This document shows positions 17,037 through 25,333 of a DNA stretch of 64,000 bases, piece by piece. Each line of letters opens with the position of its first letter. Position 1 is the stretch's first letter. Position numbers and translations under genes: made by a program. The stretch spans positions 62,001 through 126,000 of the forward strand of contig QHVT01000009.1 of the NCBI GenBank assembly GCA_003223645.1, read 5' to 3'. The notes below the pieces were generated by a model. The model had not been told where the DNA came from and did no database searches. It saw only the letters and a list, made by a program, of their open reading frames with translations. This DNA is from Acidobacteriota bacterium (lineage in GTDB: Bacteria > Acidobacteriota > Thermoanaerobaculia > Gp7-AA8).

Positions 17037-17236
17037 AGCAGAAGGCGGAAGGCAGAAGGCAGAAGGCAGAAGGCAGAACGAAGAAGTGAGAAGTTCGAGG
17101 TTCGAATTCTAAATTCTTCATTCGCACCTCGAACTTCGAACCTCAACACTTCTCACTTCTGCCTTCTGCCTTCTGCCTTCTGCTTTCTGCCTTCTGCTTT
17201 CTGCTTTCTGCCTTCTACTTTCTGCCTTCTGCTTTC
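17037..17236. repeat. Long nested heptamer array (AGAAGGC family with inner CGAACTT units)
   Basis: About 200 bases filling the gap between divergent genes. AGAAGGC units at 17037-17077 face CTTCTGC units at 17155-17236. Inside lie a second pair of arms, GAAGTGAGAAG against CTTCTCACTTC, and a third around TCGAGGTTCGAA against TTCGAACCTC, centred near 17115. The result is one large cruciform-capable palindrome that must overlap the promoters of both flanking genes. Confidence 0.85.
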
Positions 17237-17261
17237 ATTTCTCTATACTCGCCCCCACCCG

Positions 17262-19595
17262 ATGAAGACCCTCGTTTCCTATCTCGCCCAGCGTCCCGAC
17301 TCCTCGACGTTCTTTCTTCCGCAGGACATCGAGCGCGCGCTGAGCGAGTTGTTTCCGCAGCCGGAGGCGCTGCTGCCGAAGCCGCTGAAGATTTATCCGG
17401 CGGACGAGACGCAGCAGCCGATCCTCGGCTTCCCAGTGTCCGAGTCGCCGCTGCTGAAGGATCTCGAGACGAAGCTCGATCGGTGGCTCACGGAAGAGGT
17501 CACGTTTCAGGTCACGCGTGCGACCGACGCGAAGGACAAGGCCGCGGCCGCGTTCAACATCTACATCGGCAACCTGATGAAGGCGGCCGAGAACGCGTTG
17601 ATGTCGAATCTGCTCTCCGACTATCACGCGATTTTCTGGCTCGCGCATTCGTTCGATCTCGCGCGGCATTTCGGCTCGCTGCCCCGCCGCGTCAGCGCCG
17701 CCGACACGCAAGTCGGCCGCTCCCTCGGCGACACGTTGAAGTACCGCATCTTCGGCCGCTGGGTCAGCGAGACGCGCCAGCAGATGACCGAGCTTTCCGC
17801 GAAAGCAGGCAGTCTCCTCGAAGGCGAAGAGCAGCGCGGATTGCAGTTCTTTCGATTGCTGCAGGACGACGTGCTGATTCTGACCGAGGAGTTCGTCGGA
17901 CCGGATTTGCGCGAGCTGCGATCGTTCCTCAACGGATACCTGCGCCGCGATTTTCAGAGCTTTCGCGATTCGTTCGAGCGATTGCGCACGACGGCAGCGG
18001 ACCTGATGCAGCGCGAGCGCAACTTCCGCGCGGCGCTCCCGCTCTTCGGCGCGAATCCCGATCAAGGCGTCACGCTCGCGCTGCTCCTCGATCCGCGATT
18101 CGAAAACTTTCTGTTCGATCATCCAATGGCGCAGAACGCGGTCACGCGCGAGGAGCGCGAGCAGTTTCAGTTGATCGCGCGCCGCGTGCGCGAGTTCGCC
18201 GTGCTCAACCAACTGCGGCGCGGCATCGTCTGGACGAACACGCTGCCGGACGGCGAAGTCGTGTCCGCCGACCGCCGCAGCGCGACGACGTACTCACGCT
18301 CCACGCGGCCGATGGATTTCGGCAAGCCCGGCGTCGTCGATCCGATGATCCATCGCTTCGGGATGATCTACGACATGTCCGCGTTCTCGGAGACGCTCGG
18401 ACGCATCCGCCGCGGCGGCGGCAAGGAAGAGATTCGCTCGTATCGGCAGATGCTCGTGTTTCAGCGCAAGCTCGACGCGATCGCGCAGCGGCACCTCCTC
18501 CAATTCGAGAAGTTCCTCGGCGACGGCGCGTTCTACACCACGCGCCGCGCGCTGCGCCTCGTGCGCGCGGCCGTCGAGATCCAACGCTTCTACACCGAGA
18601 TGAAGCGCAAGGGATTCGCGTTCAACAAAGGGCTGCGCATCGCGTTGAATTACGGCTATTACCGATTGCTGCCGATGAAGACCGCGGCGGAGTCGAGCGA
18701 GCGCATCACCGAGTTCTACGGTCCCGGCATCGTCGAACTGTCGCGCCTCACCACGGGAAAATCGAATCGCGAGATCGATGAGATCGCGTCGTTCCTCGTG
18801 CAGCACGGCTACGACCAGTCGAAAGTCCAGCAGTTCTTTGCACCTCTTCGAGGGGCTGACGTGATCGATCACACGCAGCATGCGCGCGAGTACTACGCGT
18901 ACCTCGACGCGAACGGACATCTCGTCAACGAAGGCATCGTCGGCTCCACGTCATTTCTGCAGGAGCTATCGAACGAGCTGCAGGCCGAAGCGCAGCAGCT
19001 CTATCGCGCGCGCACGCCGTACGGAAACTTCGTCGCCTTCAAGCCCGCCATCACCGACGTTGAACTGATCGGCGCGCGTCTCCTCGGCAGTGTGTCCTTG
19101 AAAGGACTCGATCGCATCGAAGTCGGCGAGATCGTTCCGTTCGCGGCGAACGAAGTCGAAGAGCTCACACCGATCGATGTCCCCGAGCTGTTCATCATGC
19201 TCCTGCGCCAGGAGTTCCATCACGAAGCGGACGAGCAGTCGCCCGCGTTCGAGCGGCATCACACGACGACGCGCGAGCGTTTGATCGGCAGCGAGATCGT
19301 GATCTGCGTGCGCACGACGCCGACCGATGCCGACGACGAAGTCCTCATCGGCGAATGGGACCCCAGCTCCGACGACGTCCGCCGCCCATTGCGACTGCCG
19401 CGCGGCGACTTCCAGCGATTGTTCTCGTTGCGCGGCGAGCTGTCGCCGGAAACGCTGGAAGGGAAAAAAGATCTGGTGCGCGAGATGTACGAGCGCTTGT
19501 CCGCGCGCGCAGCGAATCCCGCGCTGGCGTTCGGGCCGTACCGGGAGGGGGAGTACGACTCGTATGTGTTGGGGGATGTGGTCGAGAAGCTGTGA
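17262..19595 (+). CDS. Large protein with degenerate class III nucleotide-cyclase-like domain
   Basis: A 777-residue soluble protein that I do not recognise as a whole. Residues about 360-500 look like a diverged adenylate/guanylate cyclase core: GMIYDMSAFSETL (metal Asp, ~370), 30 residues of helix, then KFLGDGAFYT (second metal Asp, ~420), an alanine-rich helix with AAVEIQRFY, the strand LRIALNYGYYRLL and finally YGPGIVELSRLT where the N-x3-R transition-state motif would be. The two flanking halves (1-360 and 500-777) are mostly helical with no known motif. The Asn of the final motif is replaced, so activity is doubtful. Next to it is the nuclease-helicase at 19718, separated by palindrome B. 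Confidence 0.8.
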   Translation: MKTLVSYLAQRPDSSTFFLPQDIERALSELFPQPEALLPKPLKIYPADETQQPILGFPVSESPLLKDLETKLDRWLTEEVTFQVTRATDAKDKAAAAFNIYIGNLMKAAENALMSNLLSDYHAIFWLAHSFDLARHFGSLPRRVSAADTQVGRSLGDTLKYRIFGRWVSETRQQMTELSAKAGSLLEGEEQRGLQFFRLLQDDVLILTEEFVGPDLRELRSFLNGYLRRDFQSFRDSFERLRTTAADLMQRERNFRAALPLFGANPDQGVTLALLLDPRFENFLFDHPMAQNAVTREEREQFQLIARRVREFAVLNQLRRGIVWTNTLPDGEVVSADRRSATTYSRSTRPMDFGKPGVVDPMIHRFGMIYDMSAFSETLGRIRRGGGKEEIRSYRQMLVFQRKLDAIAQRHLLQFEKFLGDGAFYTTRRALRLVRAAVEIQRFYTEMKRKGFAFNKGLRIALNYGYYRLLPMKTAAESSERITEFYGPGIVELSRLTTGKSNREIDEIASFLVQHGYDQSKVQQFFAPLRGADVIDHTQHAREYYAYLDANGHLVNEGIVGSTSFLQELSNELQAEAQQLYRARTPYGNFVAFKPAITDVELIGARLLGSVSLKGLDRIEVGEIVPFAANEVEELTPIDVPELFIMLLRQEFHHEADEQSPAFERHHTTTRERLIGSEIVICVRTTPTDADDEVLIGEWDPSSDDVRRPLRLPRGDFQRLFSLRGELSPETLEGKKDLVREMYERLSARAANPALAFGPYREGEYDSYVLGDVVEKL

Positions 19596-19601
19596 TGTCA
19601 T

Positions 19602-19699
19602 CCCGAGCGTGAGCGAGGGACCTGGGGCTCGGGTGGTGGCACGAGGCGCATTCCTCGCAGCCGCCCCCGCCCAGGTCCCTCACTCACGTTCGGGATAAC
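19602..19699. repeat. Palindromic element, family B (copy 2 of 3)
   Basis: Opens GTCATCCCGAGCGTGAGCGA and closes with the complementary CCTCACTCACGTTCGGGATAAC; the first 30 bases are identical to 13450-13479. It sits between the cyclase-like gene and the helicase, both plus strand, and may work as a read-through attenuator. Confidence 0.85.
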
Positions 19700-19717
19700 A
19701 GCAGTTAATATGAACCT

Positions 19718-22156
19718 GTGCGCGTCGACTACGACAAACGCGAGATCGTCTGCTCGGTCGGCGATCTCGTCCATGAGTCGACTTACCGCCGCATCGGCGT
19801 GGAGCGCGGCGACGGGTTCCGGCGGATGTGGATCGGGCAGGACATCCACTCGCGCCGTGCGGAGCAGCGCGCGGGAGAAGATCCGAAATATCGCGCCGAG
19901 GTGCACGTCGTCCACCGGACGACACTCGCCGGATGGTCGATCACGATCACCGGACGCATCGACGGGCTCTCCGTCGACCGCGATGAGCAGCGCGTCAACA
20001 TCGAGGAAGTGAAGTCGATTCACTTCGATCTCGAGCTCGAAGCACTCTACAGATCGGAGAAACTGCAGCGCCACCTCTATCAGCTGCTGCTCTACGCGTA
20101 CTTTCTTTCCAGCCAGCCCGATTTCACTGGATTTACTTTCGAGCCGCAGCTGGTGTTGATCGATCTCGTCTCCGGCGATACGAAGATCGTCGACACGGAA
20201 TTCGATCGCGATCGCGTCGCGACGACGCTCGACACATCACTCGCAAAACTGATCGAGGAGCTCGAGACCGCGGCGGCGCTGCGTGTCGCGAAGCGCGCGT
20301 TCGCCGACACCTTGCACTTCCCGTTCGACGCGCTGCGCCCCGGCCAGGAAGAGATGATCTCCGCCGTCGCGCGTGCCGTATATCAACGCGATTCGCTGCT
20401 CATCTCCGCACCGACCGGCATCGGCAAAACGATGGCCGTGCTCTATCCCGCGCTGCGGCAGTCGCTGAAGCTCGGCAAGAAGCTGTTCGTGCTCACGTCG
20501 AAAACATTGCAGCAGGACGCGGCGATCACCGCGCTGCGTCTGCTCAACGACGGCTCGTTCCGCGTGTTGCGCATCCGCGCGAAGGCGAAGATGTGCGCTC
20601 ACACGGAGATGATCTGTCACGAAGACTTCTGTCCGTTCGCCGCGCGCTACTCCGAGAAGATGGAGAAGAGCGGTCTGCTTCAGCATCTCGTGACGTCGAT
20701 GAGCTACTTCGATCCCGACATCACGTTCGAGCTCGCACGCGACCGCGAAGTCTGTCCGTTCGAAGTCTCGCTCGAGCTCATCGAGCAGGCCGACGTCATC
20801 GTCTGCGACTACAACTACATCTTCGATCCCTACGTCGGCCTCAAGGCCTATCAACAGGAGAACGACTACGGCGACTGCGTGCTCGTGGTCGACGAGGCGC
20901 ACAACCTCGTCGATCGCGGGCGCGGCTACTACTCGCCGGAATTGCATGAGAAATCGTTCGACGACATCACCAAGCATCTGATGACGCGCAACTGCTGGGT
21001 GGAAGGGTGGGAGGAGTTGCTCGAGCTTTTGCGCGCTCACTTCCACGAGCTCGCGCAAGTCCTCGAAGGCGACGTGAAGCAGGCGCTGTGCGAGCCGAAC
21101 CGCGAGCTGTTCATCGATCAGCGGACGGAGTGGGAGCGGCTCGTGCTCGCGTACATCGGCTGGAAGATCGACAACCGCATCGCCGAGGAAGACGACCCGC
21201 TGATCGACTTCTACTTCAAGCTCGTGAAGTTTACGAATTTGCTCGCCGAGGATGGCGACGAGTTCGCGCACATGGTCGAGAAGACGCAGGACGGGATCAA
21301 GCTGAAGATTTTCTGCAAAGACCCCTCGCGTTTCCTCGGCAAGATCTTCGACTCCGCGCACGCGACCGTCGCGCTCTCCGCGACCCTCGAGCCCTTCGAC
21401 TTCTATCGCAAGACCCTCGGCTTCCCCGAAGATCGCACCGCCGAGTTGTCACTCCCCTCCCCCTTTCCGCGCGACAACCGAAAGATCGTCGTCGTTTCCG
21501 AGGTCGACACCACGTACAAGCGCCGCGCGGACCACTACGACCGCATTGCCACGAACGTCGCCGATATCGGTGACGCCGGTGACGGCAACTTCCTCGCGCT
21601 CTTCCCGAGCTACGCGTTCCTGCGCGAGATCGCGGAGCGATTGCCGCCGATGCGCAAGCACGTGATGGTGCAGCGCACCGACATGACGGACTACGAGCGC
21701 AACGCCATCCTCGACATCCTGCGCAACCGATCGCAGAAGGGAAATTTGATTCTCGCGGTGTCGGGCGGAATGTACGCCGAGGGAATCGACTACCAGGGCG
21801 ACATGCTCGCGGGCGTGATGGTCGTCGGCCCCGCGCTGCCGCAAGTCAGCTTCGAGCAGGAGCTGCTCAAACAGTATTACGACGAGCAATACGGCGCGGG
21901 ATTCGAGTTCGCGTATCTGATTCCGGGAATGACGCGCGTCGTGCAATCGGCGGGACGCGTCATCCGCAGCGAGACCGACATCGGCGTCATCGCGCTCCTC
22001 TGCAAACGGTTCACGCAGGAGACGTACACCCGATATTTCCCGAGCGACTGGTACGAAGAATCGCCGCGCGAGCTCGTGTCGCGCAAACCCGCGCTCGACG
22101 TGCGCGCGTTCTTCGATGAAAAGACGATCAAACCGCAATTGAGGTTGGTGTTTTGA
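19718..22156 (+). CDS. Fused PD-(D/E)XK nuclease / XPD-DinG-type DNA helicase
   Basis: An 812-residue protein starting at GTG 19718. The first ~150 residues form a RecB/Cas4-like nuclease: GRIDGLSVD (Asp), NIEEVKSIH (ExK, ~96-98) and the QLLLYAY motif. Then comes a superfamily 2 Rad3/XPD helicase: Walker A SAPTGIGKTMAVLYPAL (~228), iron-sulfur Cys at KMC, MIC, DFC and EVC (~290-345), DEAH box VVDEAHNL (~389), SATLEPFDF, and the arginine finger motif MTRVVQSAGRVIRS. Such helicases unwind DNA 5'-to-3'. The nuclease motif residues are complete. Similar fusions occur in repair and defense; its role here is unknown. Confidence 0.92.
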   Translation: MRVDYDKREIVCSVGDLVHESTYRRIGVERGDGFRRMWIGQDIHSRRAEQRAGEDPKYRAEVHVVHRTTLAGWSITITGRIDGLSVDRDEQRVNIEEVKSIHFDLELEALYRSEKLQRHLYQLLLYAYFLSSQPDFTGFTFEPQLVLIDLVSGDTKIVDTEFDRDRVATTLDTSLAKLIEELETAAALRVAKRAFADTLHFPFDALRPGQEEMISAVARAVYQRDSLLISAPTGIGKTMAVLYPALRQSLKLGKKLFVLTSKTLQQDAAITALRLLNDGSFRVLRIRAKAKMCAHTEMICHEDFCPFAARYSEKMEKSGLLQHLVTSMSYFDPDITFELARDREVCPFEVSLELIEQADVIVCDYNYIFDPYVGLKAYQQENDYGDCVLVVDEAHNLVDRGRGYYSPELHEKSFDDITKHLMTRNCWVEGWEELLELLRAHFHELAQVLEGDVKQALCEPNRELFIDQRTEWERLVLAYIGWKIDNRIAEEDDPLIDFYFKLVKFTNLLAEDGDEFAHMVEKTQDGIKLKIFCKDPSRFLGKIFDSAHATVALSATLEPFDFYRKTLGFPEDRTAELSLPSPFPRDNRKIVVVSEVDTTYKRRADHYDRIATNVADIGDAGDGNFLALFPSYAFLREIAERLPPMRKHVMVQRTDMTDYERNAILDILRNRSQKGNLILAVSGGMYAEGIDYQGDMLAGVMVVGPALPQVSFEQELLKQYYDEQYGAGFEFAYLIPGMTRVVQSAGRVIRSETDIGVIALLCKRFTQETYTRYFPSDWYEESPRELVSRKPALDVRAFFDEKTIKPQLRLVF

Positions 22157-22159
22157 GGA

Positions 22160-22245
22160 GATGGCGGATGGCAGATGGCAGATGGCGAAAGCTCGGGCTC
22201 GTGTATCTCTTCTGCCTTCTGCCATCCGCCATCTGCCATCTGAGC
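22160..22245. repeat. Heptamer tandem repeat with facing arms (GGCAGAT family), inside a 5' coding end
   Basis: GGCAGAT units at about 22164-22186 face GCCATCT/GCCATCC units at about 22213-22243. It is translated as the signal peptide of the following lipoprotein. Another copy of this unit family is at 45812-45896. Confidence 0.85.
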
Positions 22246-22734
22246 TGCGCCTCGAAGCCGCAAACGCCCGTTGCACCGGAATGGACCGCGATTCCGCAAG
22301 GTGTCGTCGAGGCCTTCTGCCTGCGACTCAAAGCCGAAGGCGTCGCAGAAGGGCAGCCGGTCGCGATCGTCAGCACCACGCAACCCTTCACGACGATGAA
22401 CGCGATCGCCTTGCTGGCCGGCCCGACTCCGAAACGCCCGAACATGGAGATCGCCACCGCCGCCCTCTACGCATCCCAACGCGCCATCCCGCTGACGCTC
22501 GGACCCGGCGGCTGCACCTGGATCGCGATCGATTCCGCAAAAGCGTATCGCCGCGCCGATCAGATGATCGTGGAGATGTCGGCCCCCGCCCCCAACCCCT
22601 TCCGCCTCAAAGAGGCGGGACTCTTCGCGCGCATGTCCCTCGCCGGCGAGCACGGACAGTGGTACTGGATCTCGCTCCTCCAGCACGAGGGCGCGTGGGT
22701 GGTGGGGGGGATTGAGGCGCTGCCGGCGATTTAA
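22168..22734 (+). CDS. Predicted lipoprotein with repeat-derived signal peptide
   Basis: A 188-residue protein. ATG 22168 has a GAGGAG Shine-Dalgarno at 22155-22160, overlapping the helicase stop, so the two genes are coupled. The signal region (LVYLFCLLPSAICHLSC) is encoded by the GGCAGAT heptamer palindrome and ends in a lipobox-like HLSC. The mature protein (ASKPQTPVAPEW onward) is a soluble domain of unknown fold containing FCLRLKAEGVAEGQPVAIV and WYWISLLQHEGAWVVGGI. A shorter start at GTG 22201 would still keep the hydrophobic stretch. Its position after the helicase suggests no obvious shared job. Confidence 0.78.
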   Translation: MADGRWRKLGLVYLFCLLPSAICHLSCASKPQTPVAPEWTAIPQGVVEAFCLRLKAEGVAEGQPVAIVSTTQPFTTMNAIALLAGPTPKRPNMEIATAALYASQRAIPLTLGPGGCTWIAIDSAKAYRRADQMIVEMSAPAPNPFRLKEAGLFARMSLAGEHGQWYWISLLQHEGAWVVGGIEALPAI

Positions 22735-22985
22735 CGCGGCCGCTTTTTCGGAATTGACGCGCGCCGCGCGCTGATCTTCTTTGCGCGCTTCGCCGCATCG
22801 GCAACGGTACGCAACGCGGCATTCACCGACTCGTTGTCAGGAAAGAGATCGACCAGATCTTTGTCGATGAGTCGCACGCACGTCCGATCGACCACACCCA
22901 GCCAGTAAGGATTGGGCCGGCCCTTGCTGAAATCCACTTCGCGGTCGAGCGGATCGCCGTCGATGTTAAGGCGTTTGCTCTTCAT
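22731..22985 (-). CDS. brnA: BrnA-like antitoxin
   Basis: An 84-residue protein (MKSKRLNIDGDPLDREVDFS) overlapping the brnT-like toxin by 20 bases, the usual toxin-first order. The middle (VVDRTCVRLIDKDLVDLFPD and ESVNAALRTVADAA) fits the ribbon-helix-helix end of BrnA antitoxins, which bind DNA and the toxin and autoregulate the operon. The C-terminal tail is lysine/arginine-rich. An upstream in-frame start at 23045 is excluded since it would read through most of brnT. Confidence 0.78.
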   Translation of the reverse strand: MKSKRLNIDGDPLDREVDFSKGRPNPYWLGVVDRTCVRLIDKDLVDLFPDNESVNAALRTVADAAKRAKKISARRASIPKKRPR

Positions 22986-23256
22986 ATTCTTTTCGTTCTT
23001 TTCGCGTTGCCTGCCGGGCACTGATGACGCGAATGGTGTTGCCATCGCGCAGAGTGAACGCCACCACGACGATGCGTTTCTTCTCCGACATTCCGATCAA
23101 CGCAAATCTGTCTTCAGCAGCCGAATGATCAACATCGAATGATTCGATCGCGAACACGTCACCGAAACAGCTGGTGGCTTCATCGAACGTGACGCCGTGC
23201 TTCTCTTCGTTGAGCCGTGCTTTCTTCTCGTCCCATTCGAATCCGTAATGCACCAC
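22966..23256 (-). CDS. brnT: BrnT family ribonuclease toxin
   Basis: A 96-residue protein with the BrnT hallmark FEWDEKKARLNEEKHGVTFD followed by EATSCFGD and, near the end, IRVISARQATRKERKEYEE. The family folds like RelE and cleaves RNA. It overlaps and precedes brnA, as in other bacteria. Together with the MntA/HepT pair, this is the second toxin-antitoxin module in the window. Confidence 0.9.
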   Translation of the reverse strand: MVHYGFEWDEKKARLNEEKHGVTFDEATSCFGDVFAIESFDVDHSAAEDRFALIGMSEKKRIVVVAFTLRDGNTIRVISARQATRKERKEYEEQTP

Positions 23257-23280
23257 TTCCCACCATTTTACGCGCCTCGT

Positions 23281-25089
23281 CTACGCCCAGTTCTCGATCC
23301 AATATCCCAACATGATCACCGCCCACAACGCCTTCGCGTGGTTCGCGCGTCCTTCGCGGTGTGCGGCGAGCAGTTCGCTCACGCGATCCGCGTCCACGAT
23401 TCCTTGCTCGCGCAAACGGGCGGGCGCGAGCAGGCGATCGACTTCGCTTCGCAGCGAGCCGTTGATCCAGCCGGCGATCGGCACGCTGAGACCGCGCTTG
23501 CGGCGATAAATGACGTCGCGCGGAATCCACTTCTCTGCGGCTTTCTTGAGAATCCACTTGGTCGTCAGTCCGCGGACGCGCAGGTCTGGAGGGAGGGAGA
23601 GCGCAAATGCGGTGACGAAACGGTCGAGGTACGGCGCGCGCGCTTCGACGGACGAGAGCATGGTCGCGCGATCGACTTTCACCAGCAGGTTGTCGCGCAG
23701 GTAGGTTTGGTAATCGAGGAGCATTGCCCCGGTGAGCGGATCGTGATCGCGCACTTCGAACGACGGCATGTGCATGGATACGCCGGTGCCGAACCAATTC
23801 AGGTGTCGCTCGATCCATGGCTTCTCCGCGTCGGTGACGAAGCGTTTGAGCATGAATTCGAGCGTGACTTTTTTTCCCGACGCCGGCACCGCCAACGTCG
23901 CGCGTCGTAATGCTGCGCGGATGAACGACGGCAGGGCGTCGTATATCGGAGCGATTTTGTGGCCGAGGTACGTCGGGTAGCCGCCGAACAACTCGTCGGC
24001 GCCTTCGCCGCTGAGGACCACCTTCACGTGCTCGCGCGCGGCGCGCGCGAGGAGGAACGTCGGCAGGATCGCGGGATCGGCGAGTGGCTCGGCGACGCGC
24101 GTCGTGACGTTGTGCAGCGCCTCGCGCAGCGTCTCTTCATCGGTGCGCACCGGGATGTGCCGCGTGCGCATCCGCTTCGCCAGCTCCGCCGCGTCCCGAC
24201 TCTCGTCATACGACTCCTCGGCGAATTGCGCCGAGAACGTATGTACTTTGTCGACGCCGATCGCTTTTGATGCGAGCGTCGCGAGGAGCGACGAGTCGAG
24301 GCCGCCGCTGATGAACACGCCGACCGGCACGTCGGACATCACCTGCTTGGTGACGGCTTCTTCGAACAATCGCTGCAGCTCCGCGACGGCTTCGCGCGGA
24401 TCGCGCGGCTGAATCGCGAAGCTCGCCGGGTCCCAGTAGCGGATCGTCGTCTCTTCGCCGTCGGGCGTGAAACGCATGATCGTGCCGGCGGGCACGCGGC
24501 GGATCGCCTTGAATGGCGAGCGCGGCTCGAGGGTGTAGCCGAGGGCGAGATAGTCCTGGAGTGCATCGCGATCGAGCTCGCGCGAGATTTCGGGGTGACG
24601 GAGAAGACACTGCAGCTCGGAGGAGAAGAGAACTTCGCCGCCGATGCGCGTGTAGAAGATCGGCTTCTCGCCGGCACGGTCGCGCGCGAGCGTCAGCGTG
24701 TTCGTGCGGCCGTCCCAGATCGCGAGACCGAACATGCCGTCGAGCATCGAGACCGCGTTCGCGCCGTGCTCGAGATACAGCGGCAGGATCGTCTCGACGT
24801 CAGAGTGCGATCGATACGGATAATCGGGGTAGCGCGCGCGAATCCAGGCGGCGTTGTAGATCTCGCCGTTCGCTTCAAGCCACACTTTTCCGTCGGGTGA
24901 CGCGAACGGCTGATCGGCGCGCTCGTGCAGATCGATGATGCGCAGGCGCTCGGTGCCGATGCGCGCATTCGGCGAGTCGAACCACGCGCTGCCGTCCGGC
25001 CCGCGATGGCGCAGCGCCTCCCCCATCCGTTCGAGCACATCCGGAAATCGCAACGCGGACGTGCCGGCCATTCCGTAGATGCCGCACAT
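23281..25089 (-). CDS. asnB: Asparagine synthase, glutamine-hydrolysing
   Basis: A 602-residue two-domain enzyme that makes asparagine from aspartate, ATP and glutamine. The N-terminal glutaminase begins MCGIYGMAG (catalytic Cys2), with RHRGPDGS and ANGEIYN. The C-terminal synthetase holds the pyrophosphate loop FISGGLDSSLLA (about 262-273) and GEGADELFGGY. AsnB paralogs also work in exopolysaccharide clusters, and a GT39-type glycosyltransferase lies upstream at 25288, so a cell-envelope role is possible. The inverted repeat at 25116-25333 lies just upstream. Confidence 0.95.
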   Translation of the reverse strand: MCGIYGMAGTSALRFPDVLERMGEALRHRGPDGSAWFDSPNARIGTERLRIIDLHERADQPFASPDGKVWLEANGEIYNAAWIRARYPDYPYRSHSDVETILPLYLEHGANAVSMLDGMFGLAIWDGRTNTLTLARDRAGEKPIFYTRIGGEVLFSSELQCLLRHPEISRELDRDALQDYLALGYTLEPRSPFKAIRRVPAGTIMRFTPDGEETTIRYWDPASFAIQPRDPREAVAELQRLFEEAVTKQVMSDVPVGVFISGGLDSSLLATLASKAIGVDKVHTFSAQFAEESYDESRDAAELAKRMRTRHIPVRTDEETLREALHNVTTRVAEPLADPAILPTFLLARAAREHVKVVLSGEGADELFGGYPTYLGHKIAPIYDALPSFIRAALRRATLAVPASGKKVTLEFMLKRFVTDAEKPWIERHLNWFGTGVSMHMPSFEVRDHDPLTGAMLLDYQTYLRDNLLVKVDRATMLSSVEARAPYLDRFVTAFALSLPPDLRVRGLTTKWILKKAAEKWIPRDVIYRRKRGLSVPIAGWINGSLRSEVDRLLAPARLREQGIVDADRVSELLAAHREGRANHAKALWAVIMLGYWIENWA

Positions 25090-25115
25090 TGCGGCGCGCA
25101 GTCTAACCTCTCTTC

Positions 25116-25333
25116 AGTTTATCCCGCGCGAAGACGCGGGATCTCTGGCGGCACCGGCAGCAAAGCCCGCGGCGTGCGCAAAGGGCTCCAGCTTCGCTCG
25201 TCGTCACGTTCGACGCGGAATCTGTGGTTACACCGGCAGGAGTTTACCGACAGGCGCGAACGGCGGTCGTCCTCATCGTGGTTCCGCTCAGCGCGGCGTC
25301 ACCGGAGATCTCGCGTCTTCGCGCGGGATAAAC
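25116..25333. repeat. 218-bp element with 30-bp terminal inverted repeats
   Basis: The left arm (25116-25145) begins AGTTTATCCCGCGCGAAGA and the right arm (about 25304-25333) is its complement with 29 of 30 bases paired. The 160-base interior has no ORF of note. The element covers the last ~15 codons and stop of the GT39 gene. A lone copy of the first 19 arm bases is at 631-649. Size and arms resemble a MITE; target-site duplications were not identified. Confidence 0.8.

Noticed and set aside
17023-17127. Longer N-terminus for the DnaC-like ATPase (FVLPSAFCLLPSAFCF)
   Set aside because: Unlike the three coupled-start cases, a good ATG (17022) directly precedes the zinc ribbon, and a helicase loader should not carry a hydrophobic leader.
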